This document shows positions 20,120 to 32,074 of a DNA stretch of 64,000 bases, in pieces. Source of the stretch: an actinobacterium acMicro-4 (GTDB taxonomy: Bacteria > Actinomycetota > Actinomycetes > Actinomycetales > Microbacteriaceae); the NCBI GenBank assembly GCA_000754445.1, contig JNSD01000012.1:58571-122570 (forward strand), written 5' to 3'. The notes under the pieces are model-generated. The model ran no database searches. It saw nothing but the letters and a program-made list of their open reading frames with translations, and had not been told where the DNA came from. How positions within the stretch are numbered: the stretch's first letter is position 1; every line of letters begins with the position of its first letter. The position numbers were made by a program, and so were the translations under genes.

Positions 20120-21025
20120 TCACGCGAACACAGGGAGCGAGCGTGGAGCCACCCTCACCTCAACTGGAAGAGAGCTCATCCGCTCGCCGTCGGCATAGGC
20201 GATCACCCCTCTGGCGTCGACTCGAACCCTAGCCCCACGCTGAATAATCACCCGGGGGTCGGTGACGTGCGTGCCCTTGAATACCCGGGGGTATATGCGC
20301 AAGAACTCGAGCCGACCCAGTGGCTTTAGCAACAAGACATCGACGAGGCCGTCCTCCAGGCTCGCCTCCGGCGTAACCTTCATTCCCCCACCAAAGCTTT
20401 GGGAGTTCGCCACCGCAACCAACAGATAGTTGCCGGAGAAATCTTTGCCATCGATGGTGACCTCATAGGACAACGGCTTGAGCTTCCACAACTCGATCAG
20501 GAGCGCCACCGTGTAACGGTGGCGGCCCTTCGGGAACCTAATCGAGTTGGCCCGCTCGTTGACAATCGCGTCAAACCCCGCTGAGAGCACACAGACATAC
20601 GGGGTCTCCACACCATCTGGTCCCCGAGAGATTGCGACATCAATGCGCTGTGCCTTCTTGCGCAGAGCGCCAAGGAAATGTTCTGTGGCGGCTGGAATCG
20701 ACCCCAGAGGAATACCCAGGTGCCTCGCTAAATCGTTGCCGGTGCCAGCGGGAATGATTCCCAGTGGAACACCCGCTTGCGTGGCAAGGTCAACACCCAG
20801 ATGGGCCATCCCATCCCCGCCGACCACAACAAGCACAGAGTCTTTGCGCAAAGCCGCACGGGTCTTTGTGCGGAGATCCGCGTAATTGCGCTCTTGAATG
20901 CCCACGACGTCGTGTCCCGCAGCGGCGAGTGCATCAACCACCAGCTGGCCAGCGCCCTGGTTCTTCCCAAAGGACGCCTGGGGATTAATTGCAACGACAA
21001 GGCTAAGGGCTGTCTTCGATGACAT
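20120..21025 (-). CDS. Diacylglycerol kinase-family lipid kinase
   Basis: LVVAINPQASFGKNQGAG; VVVGGDGMAHLGVDLA; GIIPAGTGNDLARHLGIP. Confidence 0.94.
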   Translation of the reverse strand: MSSKTALSLVVAINPQASFGKNQGAGQLVVDALAAAGHDVVGIQERNYADLRTKTRAALRKDSVLVVVGGDGMAHLGVDLATQAGVPLGIIPAGTGNDLARHLGIPLGSIPAATEHFLGALRKKAQRIDVAISRGPDGVETPYVCVLSAGFDAIVNERANSIRFPKGRHRYTVALLIELWKLKPLSYEVTIDGKDFSGNYLLVAVANSQSFGGGMKVTPEASLEDGLVDVLLLKPLGRLEFLRIYPRVFKGTHVTDPRVIIQRGARVRVDARGVIAYADGERMSSLPVEVRVAPRSLPVFA

Positions 21026-21084
21026 AGTCTCCCATTATGGCGGTTCCCGTTGGGCTAGGGGGTCTCGCAAGAACCACAACCGCG

Positions 21085-21333
21085 TCAGAGGTTCAATGCA
21101 CTCCGAATTACCTCAGACCTAGACTTCACCTCGCAGGTCGCACGTTCATCGAGAACTACGAGCTCGGCCGGAGTAAACCGCAGCGCAACAATCTGAGAGG
21201 GCTCAGCGCCTCGTCCCGGCCGGCCCCTCTTCTTCAGCTGAGCGGTTTCGTAGCCGGCTTCAGCCTCCGCCGCCCACACGGCAATCTGCTCTTCGGTCAC
21301 CTCGGAGCCATTAATCGTTTCTTTTCGAATCAC
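21085..21333 (-). CDS. Ribbon-helix-helix (CopG-like) DNA-binding protein
   Basis: C-terminal VALRFTPAELVVLDERATCEVKSRSEVIRSALNL matches RHH pattern; GTG start at 21333 assumed because the longer ORF reads through tRNA-Gln. Confidence 0.7.
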   Translation of the reverse strand: MIRKETINGSEVTEEQIAVWAAEAEAGYETAQLKKRGRPGRGAEPSQIVALRFTPAELVVLDERATCEVKSRSEVIRSALNL

Positions 21334-21392
21334 GGCATTTATGTATGACGAAATTATGGCAAGGGCAATCTCATTTGCTAAGAAGAAACCTG

Positions 21393-21464
21393 CTGGGGTG
21401 CCTGGACTCGAACCAAGAACAACTGAACCAGAATCAGCCGTGTTGCCAATTACACCACACCCCA
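21393..21464 (-). tRNA. tRNA-Gln (anticodon CTG)
   Basis: Reverse complement TGGGGTGTGGTGTAATTGGCAACACGGCTGATTCTGGTTCAGTTGTTCTTGGTTCGAGTCCAGGCACCCCAG; loop TTCTGGT. Confidence 0.95.
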
Positions 21465-21514
21465 CCGCGACGGGAATTAACCCCGTTGTGGACCAGGCAT
21501 ACTCTAGCGCACCC

Positions 21515-23011
21515 CTAGAGGGTGGCGCGAAGAGCGCGCAATCGCTGAAGACTCGAGGCTTTGCCGAGCACCTCCATTGACTCAAAAAGCGGCGGGCTCA
21601 CCCGAGCTCCAGAGATTCCCACGCGCACTGGCCCAAAGGCATGCCTGGGCGATACTCCGAGGGATTCGACAAGCGCCTCACGCAGTGTTGCCTCGAGTGT
21701 CGCCGTGGCCCAGTCCTGAAGTGGCTCGAGCGCCGAAAGCGCTGCGTCAAGGACAGTGGATGCTTGATCACCGAGTGTTGACCGAGCATCATCGGCGATG
21801 ACGAGCCCGTCATCGGACGTGAACAAGAACGCCACCATGGGTGGCACTTCGCCCAGCAGCGCCACACGCTCTTGGACGTGGGGCAAAATGCCTTTCAGAA
21901 TCTGGTGGTCTCTGGCATCGGGAGATTCTCCGACAACTCCAGCCTTCTGGAAATAGGGAAGACAGCGGGCGGCAAAGTCCTCAGCGCTCAGGGCTCGAAT
22001 GTGATCGCCGTTGATGGCCTCGGCCTTTTTCACATCAAAGCGCGCCGGGTTGGGGTTCACATCCACCACATCGAAGGCCTCGATCATCTCCTTCATGCTG
22101 AAAACATCACGGTCAGCAGCGAGCGACCAGCCGAGCAGTGACAAGTAATTGAGCAGGCCCTCTGGAATAAATCCCCGGTCACGGTGGTGGAAAAGATTCG
22201 ATTCGGGGTCACGCTTGGAGAGCTTCTTGTTGCCCTCCCCCATCACATAGGGCAGATGGCCAAAGCGTGGGATGTGGCTGGTGATGCCAACATCAATAAG
22301 TGCGCGATACAAAGCAATCTGGCGTGGCGTTGAGGACAAGAGGTCTTCCCCGCGCAACACGTGTGTCACGCCCATCAGAGCATCATCGAGGGGGTTCACA
22401 AAGGTGTAGAGGGCTTGGCCACCTGCTCGCACGGCAACGAAGTCCGTTGTGGCACCAGCGGGGAAGCTCACCTCACCCCGAACAAGGTCATCGAAACTCA
22501 GGTCACCCTCTGGAACACGTAACCGCAATGCTGGCTCTCGGCCTTCATCGCGATATGCCTGCTTCTGCTCCGGCGTGAGGTCACGCTCGTGATTGTCATA
22601 GCCCTGCTTTGGGTCTCGACCCATCGCTTCATTGCGAGCGGTCATTTCATCAGCAGTGACATAGCTCTCGTAGAGGTGGCCGGAGGCCAAGAGCGTGTCG
22701 ATGACGCCCTGATAGATCTCGCCTCTCTGCGACTGACGGTAGGGCTCATGGGGACCGCCGACCTCAACACCCTCGTCCCAGGTGAGCCCTAACCACCCGA
22801 GCGCCTCGAGAAGCTGGTGGTAACTCTCTTCGCTATCGCGTTCCTGATCGGTGTCTTCGATACGAAAGACGAAGGTCCCCCCGGTGTGCCTGGCATAGGC
22901 CCAGTTGAACAGGGCCGTGCGCACCAAACCCACGTGTGGCGTGCCGGTGGGCGAGGGACAAAAGCGCACTCGCACATCAGCGCCGGTCGCCGTGGAGAAG
23001 AAGTCAGTCAT
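21515..23011 (-). CDS. gltX: Glutamate--tRNA ligase
   Basis: [27 protein letters not shown] (HIGH-like), KLSKRD (KMSKS-like). Confidence 0.97.
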   Translation of the reverse strand: MTDFFSTATGADVRVRFCPSPTGTPHVGLVRTALFNWAYARHTGGTFVFRIEDTDQERDSEESYHQLLEALGWLGLTWDEGVEVGGPHEPYRQSQRGEIYQGVIDTLLASGHLYESYVTADEMTARNEAMGRDPKQGYDNHERDLTPEQKQAYRDEGREPALRLRVPEGDLSFDDLVRGEVSFPAGATTDFVAVRAGGQALYTFVNPLDDALMGVTHVLRGEDLLSSTPRQIALYRALIDVGITSHIPRFGHLPYVMGEGNKKLSKRDPESNLFHHRDRGFIPEGLLNYLSLLGWSLAADRDVFSMKEMIEAFDVVDVNPNPARFDVKKAEAINGDHIRALSAEDFAARCLPYFQKAGVVGESPDARDHQILKGILPHVQERVALLGEVPPMVAFLFTSDDGLVIADDARSTLGDQASTVLDAALSALEPLQDWATATLEATLREALVESLGVSPRHAFGPVRVGISGARVSPPLFESMEVLGKASSLQRLRALRATL

Positions 23012-23031
23012 GAGCGCCCAGTCTAGGAGGC

Positions 23032-24303
23032 CTAAATGTCAAAGGTGGGAACCTCGGTTGCGACCCTCTCCGCAGGAGAGGCGTGGCGCCAGCTCACCAG
23101 CACTCTGACCACCACAGTGGCGACCAGTGCCAGGGCAACAAAGGACAACCCGTCGTAGCCCAGGAATGCCAGTGCGACTCCAGCGAGCGCTCCACCCATT
23201 GCTCCAGAACCACTCATCACCAGGTCGGAGATTCCCTGCACTCTAGGCCTGCGAGCAATGGACGTTGATTCGGTGAGCAAGGTGGACCCGGCCACCGTTG
23301 CGGCACTCCAGCCAAGACCCAGCAGCACTAGTCCCAGAACCACGGCCATCTCATTCTCAGAACCAAAGCCGGTGAGCAACAAACTCGCCACCAGAATCCC
23401 TTGCCCCACAAGAATTGTCGGGATTCGACCGAGTCGGTCGGACATCACACCAAATATCGGGGCAAGGGCATACATGCCAGCGATATGAAGGCTGATCGTG
23501 AAGCCAACAATCGCCAACGATGCGCCGTGGTGAACGAGGTGAACAGGCGTCATCGCCATCACCGCCACCATCGTGGCGTGAGAGAGCGCGATCGACACGA
23601 TGGCTGTGCGCATCATGATGCGGTTGTCCTCCACATCCGCGGCACCCGGCTTACCAGCGCGAGCGGCACTAGCCGCTCGCTCCTGGGCGAGCAAAAGAGG
23701 ATCTGGTCGCAACGCCACGAAGTAGAGCAGGGCAGCCGATGCTTGGGCAATCGTGGTCAACACAAACGGACCCGAGAGTTCAGGTAACCCCAGCAGGCCA
23801 CCGAGGAATTCGCCCGGGGTGATGAGGTTTGGCCCAGACACAGCGCCCGCTGTCGTCGCCCAGACCACGAGGGACAGGTCGCGGCCTCTGGTTGTCGGAT
23901 CCGACAGGTCAGTCGCTGCGAAACGGGACTGAAGGTTCACTGCCGTTCCCACGCCCACGAGTGCCAGACCAGGTAACAGGAGAAACACTGTGCCAAGAAT
24001 GCTCGCAACGATGGTGACGACACCACCCAGAGAAGCCAGCAGCGCGCCGGTAGTCAAGGACACTGAGCGCCCTTTCCTCTGTGCGAGCCTCGCCAAGGGA
24101 ACAGCGGCCAGGGCAGCACCCAGAGTCGCAGAGGTCGCAGCGAGGCCTGAAAACCCGTCAGAACCAGCCAGTCTGCCCACCATGATGGCGCCAACGGCAA
24201 GCGTTGCCCCCATACCCAAGCCAGCCATCACTTGGCCAAGCATCAAGACCGTTCGAACCCTGCGCTGAAGGGAGGGAATCGAGAGGTTAGAAGTTTCGGT
24301 CAT
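23032..24303 (-). CDS. MFS transporter
   Basis: About 12 hydrophobic segments; [12 protein letters not shown] and [17 protein letters not shown] loops; start at [11 protein letters not shown]. Confidence 0.88.
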   Translation of the reverse strand: MTETSNLSIPSLQRRVRTVLMLGQVMAGLGMGATLAVGAIMVGRLAGSDGFSGLAATSATLGAALAAVPLARLAQRKGRSVSLTTGALLASLGGVVTIVASILGTVFLLLPGLALVGVGTAVNLQSRFAATDLSDPTTRGRDLSLVVWATTAGAVSGPNLITPGEFLGGLLGLPELSGPFVLTTIAQASAALLYFVALRPDPLLLAQERAASAARAGKPGAADVEDNRIMMRTAIVSIALSHATMVAVMAMTPVHLVHHGASLAIVGFTISLHIAGMYALAPIFGVMSDRLGRIPTILVGQGILVASLLLTGFGSENEMAVVLGLVLLGLGWSAATVAGSTLLTESTSIARRPRVQGISDLVMSGSGAMGGALAGVALAFLGYDGLSFVALALVATVVVRVLVSWRHASPAERVATEVPTFDI

Positions 24304-25069
24304 CGCGGTTCTTGGCGGGGTTCGAGAGCGTGCCCAACCCCTCAATGGTGATGTCGATGGTTTGTCCATCGACAAATCCACCAAGACCAGAGGGTGTGCC
24401 GGTGCAGATGACGTCTCCTGGCAGAAGGGTCCAGACATCAGAGCAGAAGGCAATGATTTCCGGGATTGAGTGGAGCAAGTCTTTGGTGTTGCCTTTGCGG
24501 CGAAGCTCGCCATCAACAAAAGTCTCAATCTCAAGATTGAAAGGATCAATCTCGGTGTCGACATAGGGCCCTAGTGGGCAGAAAGTGTCGTAGCCCTTGG
24601 CCCTGGCCCACTGACCATCGGCAAACATCACGTCTCTCGCGGAAACATCATTGGCGATAGTGAATCCAAAAACCACATCGCGCCAATCCTCGGCCTTGAC
24701 CCGCTTGGCAATCGAGCCAATGACGATGGCGAGTTCGCCCTCGTGAACGATGCGGCCCTCCACTGGAGGAATGACAATCGGATCCCCTGGCCCGATGACC
24801 GCAGTGTTGGGCTTCAAGAAAATCAGCGGGTTATCCGGCCCATCGTGGTTCATGTCCTGAGCGTGCTCGGCATAGTTCATCCCCACACAAATCACTTTGG
24901 ACCGAGGGATTACCGGAGCAAGGATCCGCACAGAGTCTTCGGGAACACGGACTTCGGTCGGATTAATGCCGTGATAGAGCGGATCGCCGGCCAAGACGAC
25001 AAACTCATTGCCATCGAGAATCCCAAACTGGGGCTCTCCCCCAGACTGGCTGAACCTCGCGACCTTCAT
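24287..25069 (-). CDS. Fumarylacetoacetate hydrolase family protein
   Basis: ICVGMNYAEHAQDM, VIPPVEGRIVHEGELAIVIG, GFTIANDVSARDVMF, GDVICTGTPSGLG. Confidence 0.94.
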   Translation of the reverse strand: MKVARFSQSGGEPQFGILDGNEFVVLAGDPLYHGINPTEVRVPEDSVRILAPVIPRSKVICVGMNYAEHAQDMNHDGPDNPLIFLKPNTAVIGPGDPIVIPPVEGRIVHEGELAIVIGSIAKRVKAEDWRDVVFGFTIANDVSARDVMFADGQWARAKGYDTFCPLGPYVDTEIDPFNLEIETFVDGELRRKGNTKDLLHSIPEIIAFCSDVWTLLPGDVICTGTPSGLGGFVDGQTIDITIEGLGTLSNPAKNRDDRNF

Positions 25070-25092
25070 AGCTTTAGCGTAGCGACTGAGGG

Positions 25093-27006
25093 CTAGGCGT
25101 TTTGGTCCTGTTTCTTGAGCCTCGAGGTGAGTCGCGCACGCATCGTTTGGTCGAGCTCGACCTTGCGAATACGAACGATTTCTGGCGTTACCTCGACGCA
25201 CTCGTCCTCACGAGCAAACTCGAGGCACTCCTCCAACGACAGCTCACGCGGCGGTGTGAGGCGCTCGAGCTCCTCGGCGTTCGAGGAGCGGATGTTGTTG
25301 AGCTTCTTCTCTTTGGTGATGTTGACATCCATGTCATCAGCCCTCGAGTTCTCCCCCACAACCATGCCTTCATACACAGCCTCGGTGGGCTTCACAAAGA
25401 ACGACATGCGCTCTTGCAACGCCATCATGGCGTTGGTGGTGACCACACCGGTGCGGTCGGCAACGATGGAGCCGGAGTTCCGGGTGACGATGGAGCCAGC
25501 CCACGGGGCAAACCCCGCAGAGATGGCGTTGGCAATTCCTTGACCCCTGGTCAGGGTGAGGAAGTCGGTCCTAAAACCAATCAAGCCTCTAGAGGGAACA
25601 GTGAACTCCATGCGAACCCAGCCGGTGCCGTGGTTGGACATGGTGTCCATGCGCCCCTTCCTGGCTGCCAGCAGCTGAGTGATGCCACCGACAAACTCTT
25701 CGGGGGCATCGATGGTGAGGGCCTCGTAAGGCTCGTGAGTCTGGCCATCAATCTTCTTCGTGACCACCTGTGGCTTGCCCACCGTTAGCTCGAATCCTTC
25801 ACGACGCATGTTCTCCACCAGGATCGCGAGAGCTAGTTCGCCTCGCCCCTGGACCTCCCAGGCATCGGGGCGGCCGACATCAACAACCCGGATCGACACG
25901 TTTCCAATGAGTTCACGATCGAGACGGTCTTTCACCATACGAGCGGTCAACTTGTGGCCCTTCACGACACCCGCCAGAGGCGAGGTGTTGGTGCCAATGG
26001 TCATCGAGATTGCTGGCTCATCGACCGTAATGGCTGGCAGGGGCCTCACATCGTTGGGGTCAGCAATGGTTTCACCAATGGTAATCTCTTCGATTCCAGC
26101 AACAGCGCAGATGTCGCCGGCGGTGGCCTTCTCGGCGGGGTAACGCTCGAGTGCTCTGGTCTTCAGAAGCTCAGTAATGCGAACATTCTGGACGGTGCCG
26201 TCGTGGCGGACCCAGGCAACCGTCTGCCCCTTCGTCAACTCACCGTGGAAAATACGCAGCAGAGCAATACGGCCCAGGAAGGGCGAGGCATCCAAGTTGG
26301 TGACGTGCGCCTGCAGGGGGTGTTCATCATCAAAATGTGGGGGTGGAATGTGGGCAAGAATTGCGCCGAAAAGAGGCTCTAAGTCGCCATTGTCTGGCTG
26401 TGAGCCATTAGCGGGCTGGTTCAAGCTCGCAGCACCCTCGCGACCCGAGGCATAAATGATGGGCAGCTCAAGAAGAGCGTCAACGTCAACATCTGGCACC
26501 TCATCGGCCAAGTCAGAGGCAAGACCCAGCAGCAAATCCTGCGTTTCGTGCACGACCGCGTCAATGCGCGAGTCGGGACGGTCAGTTTTGTTGACCACCA
26601 AGATCACCGGCAGTTTGGCGGCAAGCGCCTTGCGCAACACAAAGCGGGTTTGAGGAAGAGGACCCTCGCTGGCGTCAACTAACAGCACAACACCATCGAC
26701 CATGCTGAGGCCTCGTTCGACCTCGCCGCCAAAGTCAGCGTGGCCGGGGGTGTCAATCACGTTAATGGTGATGTCTTTGCCGCCTGAGTGGGGACCGTTG
26801 TAGGTGACGGCAGTGTTCTTGGCAAGGATTGTGATGCCTTTTTCCTTTTCCAGATCACCAGAGTCCATGGCTCGATCGGCAGCGGCCGCGTGAGCGGAGA
26901 AGGACCCGGTTTGGGTCAACATGGCGTCAACCAGCGTGGTCTTACCGTGGTCAACGTGGGCGACAATGGCAACATTGCGCACGTCGTCGCGGGTGGCTAA
27001 CGCCAT
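25093..27006 (-). CDS. typA: Translational GTPase TypA/BipA
   Basis: [66 protein letters not shown]. Confidence 0.97.
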   Translation of the reverse strand: MALATRDDVRNVAIVAHVDHGKTTLVDAMLTQTGSFSAHAAAADRAMDSGDLEKEKGITILAKNTAVTYNGPHSGGKDITINVIDTPGHADFGGEVERGLSMVDGVVLLVDASEGPLPQTRFVLRKALAAKLPVILVVNKTDRPDSRIDAVVHETQDLLLGLASDLADEVPDVDVDALLELPIIYASGREGAASLNQPANGSQPDNGDLEPLFGAILAHIPPPHFDDEHPLQAHVTNLDASPFLGRIALLRIFHGELTKGQTVAWVRHDGTVQNVRITELLKTRALERYPAEKATAGDICAVAGIEEITIGETIADPNDVRPLPAITVDEPAISMTIGTNTSPLAGVVKGHKLTARMVKDRLDRELIGNVSIRVVDVGRPDAWEVQGRGELALAILVENMRREGFELTVGKPQVVTKKIDGQTHEPYEALTIDAPEEFVGGITQLLAARKGRMDTMSNHGTGWVRMEFTVPSRGLIGFRTDFLTLTRGQGIANAISAGFAPWAGSIVTRNSGSIVADRTGVVTTNAMMALQERMSFFVKPTEAVYEGMVVGENSRADDMDVNITKEKKLNNIRSSNAEELERLTPPRELSLEECLEFAREDECVEVTPEIVRIRKVELDQTMRARLTSRLKKQDQNA

Positions 27007-27113
27007 GAGAACTTCCTTTGCATTACTGGGCGTGGAGGATGCAGAAACGATCTCCATCGAGCCCTGCTTCCCCATCCTACCCGGCACACAGGCTGGCGCC
27101 TTAGCATGGGGCT

Positions 27114-27509
27114 ATGGAAAGAAACGCAGCCCTCCACACTCACGTGCTCATCTATGACGGAGACTGCGCTTTTTGCACCCTCTGGGTTAACCGTCTGCGT
27201 GATTGGCTACCGACTTTCCCCGAAGCGAAAACTTCGCAGAGTGTCTCTTTGGATGATTACGCGCTGAGTGCTGATGATGTGGCGAAGTATGCGTGGTACA
27301 TCACCCCGACCCACCAGTATGCGGGGCACTTGGCGGCAAGCGCACTCCTGCGAGTGCAGCCTGCGCTGTGGCTTCGCCTGCTGGGCGTGCTCATTGCACT
27401 CCCTCCGATCTCGTGGGTCGGAGCCCTGGTCTATTCGTTTGTTTCCCGCTTCCGCCACGCTCTGCCTGGCGGAACACCGACCTGTGACCCGGCACTACCG
27501 AAGAAGTAG
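27114..27509 (+). CDS. DCC family thiol-disulfide oxidoreductase (DUF393)
   Basis: LIYDGDCAFCTLWVNRLRDWLP, CxxC-like DGDCAFC. Confidence 0.88.
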   Translation: MERNAALHTHVLIYDGDCAFCTLWVNRLRDWLPTFPEAKTSQSVSLDDYALSADDVAKYAWYITPTHQYAGHLAASALLRVQPALWLRLLGVLIALPPISWVGALVYSFVSRFRHALPGGTPTCDPALPKK

Positions 27510-27512
27510 TTC

Positions 27513-28271
27513 GTGAGTAAAGCGCGCCTCACCCTTGAGGTTTTTCTGGTCCTGGGCCTCAGCCTCGGGATGAGTGCGCTGTATTCGATTGTCAGTATTT
27601 CCGTTCGCCTAGCCAGGGAAGTGGCACTCTCCGAGCAGACCGCCACGCTCAATCGCTCACTCAGCGAATTCGAGTGGGCGGACGCGATCTACCAAATCTT
27701 GGGAATCGTGTCATCCCTGGTCCCCGTTGCCCTGGTGCTGTTTCTGCTGTGGCAGGCGCAGCCTCCCCGCTTGGGGGCGCTTGGCATCGATGCGACCAGG
27801 CCGGGGCGTGACGCAGCCTGGGGTTTTGGACTCGCTGCCCTAATTGGCATTCCAGGCCTGGGTCTCTATCTGGTGGGTAGGGAACTAGGGCTCACGGTGA
27901 CCGTGGTGCCAAGCGCTCTGGATGAGTACTGGTGGAGCATTCCCATGCTGGTCCTCTTAGCCCTTCGGGCGGGGCTCGTGGAAGAAATCATTGCGGTGGG
28001 ATACCTGTTCAATCGCCTGCGCCTGCTCCACGTCCCCGTCATCGGCATCATTGTCATTCAGGCCTTCTTGAGGGCGACGTATCACCTCTATCAAGGCTTC
28101 GGGGCGTTCCTCGGCAACTTCGTCATGGGCCTGGTCTTTGGTTATTGGTATGCAAAAACCGGTCGTTTGGTGCCGCTCATTGCCGCCCACACTCTCATCG
28201 ATGTGGTGGCTTTTGTGGGATACCCGCTCGCTATGGATTCTTTCCCGGAAATTCTCGGGAACGTGGGTTAG
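27513..28271 (+). CDS. CPBP family intramembrane protease (CAAX protease/bacteriocin-immunity family)
   Basis: Multi-TM; LVEEIIAVGYLFNRL, FLRATYHLYQG, LIAAHTLIDVVAF motif spacing. Confidence 0.88.
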   Translation: MSKARLTLEVFLVLGLSLGMSALYSIVSISVRLAREVALSEQTATLNRSLSEFEWADAIYQILGIVSSLVPVALVLFLLWQAQPPRLGALGIDATRPGRDAAWGFGLAALIGIPGLGLYLVGRELGLTVTVVPSALDEYWWSIPMLVLLALRAGLVEEIIAVGYLFNRLRLLHVPVIGIIVIQAFLRATYHLYQGFGAFLGNFVMGLVFGYWYAKTGRLVPLIAAHTLIDVVAFVGYPLAMDSFPEILGNVG

Positions 28272-28282
28272 GTTGAACCCTC

Positions 28283-28756
28283 GTGACTAGTCCCGATGTT
28301 GGCCAGAGTGCCCCTGATTTCACGTTGCCAGGTATCACGATGGTGGATGGCGAGCCAGTGAAGGCTCACTTCACCCTCTCGGAGCGCCGCGGTCACCCCG
28401 TCATCCTTGCCTTCTATCCAGCTGATAACTCTCCGGGCTGCACGGCTCAGCTGTGTAGTTACCAGGATGAGTTGGATGGTTTCAAGGAACTAGGCGCTGA
28501 AGTGTGGGGCATCTCACGCCAGGCAACAGGCAGCCACGAGAAGTTTGCCCGCACGAAGCGACTGGGTTTCCCCCTCCTTTCCGATGAAAAAGGTGATGTT
28601 GTGCAGGCCTATGGCGTCTCCCTCATGGGGGTTGGCATTAGACGCAGCATTTTCATCATCGACGCCGAGGGCATGATTGCGTGGAAGCACGTCGCCCTGG
28701 TGGGCGTCACCTTCCAGAGCGCCGAGACGCTCAAGCGCGAACTTCAGAAGCTCTAA
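28283..28756 (+). CDS. bcp: Peroxiredoxin, BCP/PrxQ family
   Basis: [11 protein letters not shown]...[28 protein letters not shown]. Confidence 0.94.
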   Translation: MTSPDVGQSAPDFTLPGITMVDGEPVKAHFTLSERRGHPVILAFYPADNSPGCTAQLCSYQDELDGFKELGAEVWGISRQATGSHEKFARTKRLGFPLLSDEKGDVVQAYGVSLMGVGIRRSIFIIDAEGMIAWKHVALVGVTFQSAETLKRELQKL

Positions 28757-31695
28757 GCAAACGCCTCAATCGGTGGGCACGCGCACACCAGGTTGCGATC
28801 ACCAAACGCCTGGTCCACGCGGCGCACCGGTGCCCAGTACTTGCTGGCAACAGCGGGTGCAGCGGCGAGCGATTCTCTCGAGTGACCCTGACCTTCGCGA
28901 CGCCGCATTTCTGCAGGGTATGCGGCAATCTCGCGGGAGTAGGGGTGAGCCCACTCACTGCTGGTGACACTCGAGGCAGTGTGCGGGGCGTTCGTGAGTG
29001 GGTTGTCATCCGCCGGCCACACGCCAGCCTGCACCTGGCGGGTTTCTTCGCGAATAGCAATCATCGCGTCAATGAAGCGCTCGATTTCGCCAAGGTCTTC
29101 ACTCTCGGTGGGCTCAATCATCAGAGTGCCAGGAACGGGGAAGGACATCGTGGGAGCGTGGAAACCGTAGTCCACCAGCCGCTTGGCGATGTCATCGTTG
29201 GAAATACCGGTCTCCGCGGTGATCGGGCGAATGTCGATGACCGCTTCGTGGGCGATCAACCCGTTGTCACCGGTGTAGAGGACGGGATAGTGCTCACGCA
29301 GCCTCGCTGCGATGTAGTTGGCCGCGAGCACTGCCGAGGCAGTGGCGCGAGCAAGCCCATCGGGCCCCATCATGCGCACATACGCCCAGGGGATCGGCAA
29401 AATGCTGGGGCTTCCATAAGGCGCAGCCGACACCGGAGCGCCGGTATGAGCCACGGTCCCCGTGGCCTCGGTGACCTGGTCAAAGGGCGGGTGAACATCC
29501 ATTTGAGCAAACGGGTGACCCGGTAAGAACGGCGCTAGGTGCGCTTTGGCGCCAACCGGGCCAACACCTGGGCCGCCACCGCCGTGGGGAATACAGAAGG
29601 TCTTGTGCAGATTGAGGTGCGAGACGTCCCCACCGATATCGCCATAGCGGGCATAACCCACGAGAGCGTTCAAGTTGGCGCCATCGATATAGACCTGGCC
29701 ACCAGCCTCGTGGACAGCGTCGGTGATTTCACGAATGCCCGGCTCATACACCCCGTGCGTCGAGGGGTAGGTCACCATGAGGGCTGCCAGGTTGTCGCGG
29801 TGTTCCGCGATCTTTTCCTTGACGTCGTCAATGTCGACGTCGCCTCGGTCATTACACGCAACGACAACCACCTGCATGCCCGCCAACACCGCACTGGCCG
29901 CGTTGGTGCCGTGAGCGCTCGAGGGAATCAAACACACCGTGCGGTGGGAGTCTCCTCTGGAGAGGTGGTAGCCACGAATAGCGAGCAAGCCCGCGTATTC
30001 ACCCTGGCTACCAGCATTTGGCTGCAAAGAAATCGAGTCGTAGCCGGTCAGCTCAGCAAGCCACTGTTCGAGGTGGGACATCATGATCATGTAGCCCTGG
30101 GTGTCCTCGAGCGGGGCGAAAGGGTGCAGGCCACCAAATTCTTTCCAGGTGACGGCTTCCATTTCGGTCGCCGAGTTGAGCTTCATGGTGCAACTGCCCA
30201 GTGGAATCATTCCGCGGTCCAGCGCGTAATCCTTGTCGGAGAGGGACTTCAGGTAGCGCATCATGGAGGTCTCAGAGCGGTGCGTGTGGAAGACCGGGTG
30301 GTCCAGGTAGCCGCTCGTGCGCACCACAGCCTTCGGCAGAGCCATCGAAGCAGAGGCCCCCAGGTAGTCACCCAGCTCAAAAGTCTCAGCCAGAGCCTGC
30401 TCCAGTGAACCCTTCAACACACCGGTGTTCTCGCCGATGGTCGTTTCGTCCAAGGAGAGCGAAACAGTGTCCGAATCGACGAGGTGGATGAGCAGGTTAT
30501 TGGCGGCTGCCTTGGCAACAACCGACGCTGCCTTTCCGGGGAATCGCACCTGAAGAGTGTCAAAGAACTCAGAGTGCACGACATCGTGCCCCGCCTTCAC
30601 CAGAGCGTCACGAAGCCCAGCGGTCTTCTCAGCGACGCCCTTGGCAATTGCCTTTAAACCCTCTGGCCCGTGATAAACGGCAAACATGCCGGCCATCACG
30701 GCGAGGAGCACCTGGGCGGTGCAGATGTTGCTCGTCGCCTTGTCGCGACGGATGTGCTGTTCTCTGGTCTGCAGAGTCAAGCGATAGGCGGGGTTGCCAT
30801 CGGCGTCTTTCGAGACGCCAATCAGGCGACCCGGCATTTGACGCTCGAGGCCCGCGCGCACGGCCAGGTAACCAGCGTGGGGACCGCCAAAGCCAAGCGG
30901 AATACCAAAGCGCTGCGATGTCCCCACGGCAATGTCAGCCCCGAATTCTCCGGGAGACGTAATGAGCGTGAGTGCCAACAAATCTGCGGCAACCACAGCG
31001 AGGCCACCGTGGGCGTGCGCCTGCGCGATGGCGTCAGTGGGGTTAATGATCCGGCCAGACGCACCCGGGTACTGAACAAAGACACCAAAACATTCCGGCA
31101 ACGGGGAGTTGAAATCGCTCTCGACGAGTTCGATACCGAGTGGTTCAGCGCGGCCAGCCATGACGGCCTTGGTCTGCGGGAGCGCATCAGCGTCAATCAC
31201 GAACACGGAGCTTTCCTGACCAGAGACACGACGAGCCAACAGCATGGCCTCAGCAACAGCTGTGGCCTCATCGAGCATGGACGCGTTAGCGGTCGCCATT
31301 CCGGTCAAGTCAGCGACCATGGTTTGGAAGTTCAGCAGGGCTTCCAGGCGACCCTGCGAAATCTCTGGCTGGTAGGGGGTGTAGGCGGTATACCAACTGG
31401 GATTCTCCAGCACGTTGCGCTTGATCACACTCGGGGTGTGGGTCCCGTAGTAGCCAAGACCAATCAATGACCTGCGCACAGTGTTGGCGTTTGCCAACTC
31501 GCGCAGTTCGGCAAGCACTTCAGCTTCACTGGCTGCGGGTGGAATAACCGATCGCGCAATCTCCACCATCCGCAAGTGTCCCGGGACAGCGGCACTCATC
31601 AGATTTTCGAGGGTGTCATAGCCCAGACGGTTCAGCATCAAAGCCTGGGCATCAGCATCGGTTCCGATGTGGCGGGTGGAGAAAGCGCTGGTCAT
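28753..31695 (-). CDS. gcvP: Glycine dehydrogenase (decarboxylating), single-chain P-protein
   Basis: [41 protein letters not shown]. Confidence 0.97.
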   Translation of the reverse strand: MTSAFSTRHIGTDADAQALMLNRLGYDTLENLMSAAVPGHLRMVEIARSVIPPAASEAEVLAELRELANANTVRRSLIGLGYYGTHTPSVIKRNVLENPSWYTAYTPYQPEISQGRLEALLNFQTMVADLTGMATANASMLDEATAVAEAMLLARRVSGQESSVFVIDADALPQTKAVMAGRAEPLGIELVESDFNSPLPECFGVFVQYPGASGRIINPTDAIAQAHAHGGLAVVAADLLALTLITSPGEFGADIAVGTSQRFGIPLGFGGPHAGYLAVRAGLERQMPGRLIGVSKDADGNPAYRLTLQTREQHIRRDKATSNICTAQVLLAVMAGMFAVYHGPEGLKAIAKGVAEKTAGLRDALVKAGHDVVHSEFFDTLQVRFPGKAASVVAKAAANNLLIHLVDSDTVSLSLDETTIGENTGVLKGSLEQALAETFELGDYLGASASMALPKAVVRTSGYLDHPVFHTHRSETSMMRYLKSLSDKDYALDRGMIPLGSCTMKLNSATEMEAVTWKEFGGLHPFAPLEDTQGYMIMMSHLEQWLAELTGYDSISLQPNAGSQGEYAGLLAIRGYHLSRGDSHRTVCLIPSSAHGTNAASAVLAGMQVVVVACNDRGDVDIDDVKEKIAEHRDNLAALMVTYPSTHGVYEPGIREITDAVHEAGGQVYIDGANLNALVGYARYGDIGGDVSHLNLHKTFCIPHGGGGPGVGPVGAKAHLAPFLPGHPFAQMDVHPPFDQVTEATGTVAHTGAPVSAAPYGSPSILPIPWAYVRMMGPDGLARATASAVLAANYIAARLREHYPVLYTGDNGLIAHEAVIDIRPITAETGISNDDIAKRLVDYGFHAPTMSFPVPGTLMIEPTESEDLGEIERFIDAMIAIREETRQVQAGVWPADDNPLTNAPHTASSVTSSEWAHPYSREIAAYPAEMRRREGQGHSRESLAAAPAVASKYWAPVRRVDQAFGDRNLVCACPPIEAFA

Positions 31696-31699
31696 TTTC

Positions 31700-32074
31700 T
31701 TAGGCTCCAATCAGTGCGCGGTAAGCAGCGGCATCCAAGAGATCAGGCATGGCGGAGAAGCGCACCTTGATGAGCCAGCCAGCGCCGTAGGGGTCAGCGT
31801 TGACCGTGTCGGGGCTTGCCACCACGGAATCGTTAGATTCGACAACTTCACCGGCTACCGGGGCGAAGATTTCACCCACCGACTTAGTGGATTCGACTTC
31901 CCCGACAATCGCGCCTTCGCGAATGGTGTCACCGACGCCAGGCAATGCTACAAAAACGACGTCACCGAGCGCGTCGGCGGCGTGCTGGGTAATCCCGATC
32001 GTGGCAACATCGCCCTCAACCTTGACCCATTCGTGTTCTGCTGTGTAGGAGAGCGTCTCTGGAACAGCACTCAT
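31700..32074 (-). CDS. gcvH: Glycine cleavage system H protein
   Basis: [50 protein letters not shown] lipoylation site. Confidence 0.97.
   Translation of the reverse strand: MSAVPETLSYTAEHEWVKVEGDVATIGITQHAADALGDVVFVALPGVGDTIREGAIVGEVESTKSVGEIFAPVAGEVVESNDSVVASPDTVNADPYGAGWLIKVRFSAMPDLLDAAAYRALIGA

Noticed and set aside
21334-21585. N-terminal extension of the RHH ORF in the track (to 21585)
   Set aside because: It reads through tRNA-Gln and into the gltX 3' end; a GTG start at 21333 is more plausible.
24304-24564. N-terminal extension of the MFS ORF
   Set aside because: Residues before MTETSNL overlap the FAH gene out of frame and lack TM or MFS features.
29539-31470. Long plus-strand ORFs (29539-30408, 30670-31470) antisense to gcvP
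   Set aside because: Shadow ORFs in high-GC coding sequence; gcvP is unambiguous on the minus strand and the plus translations have no recognisable motifs.
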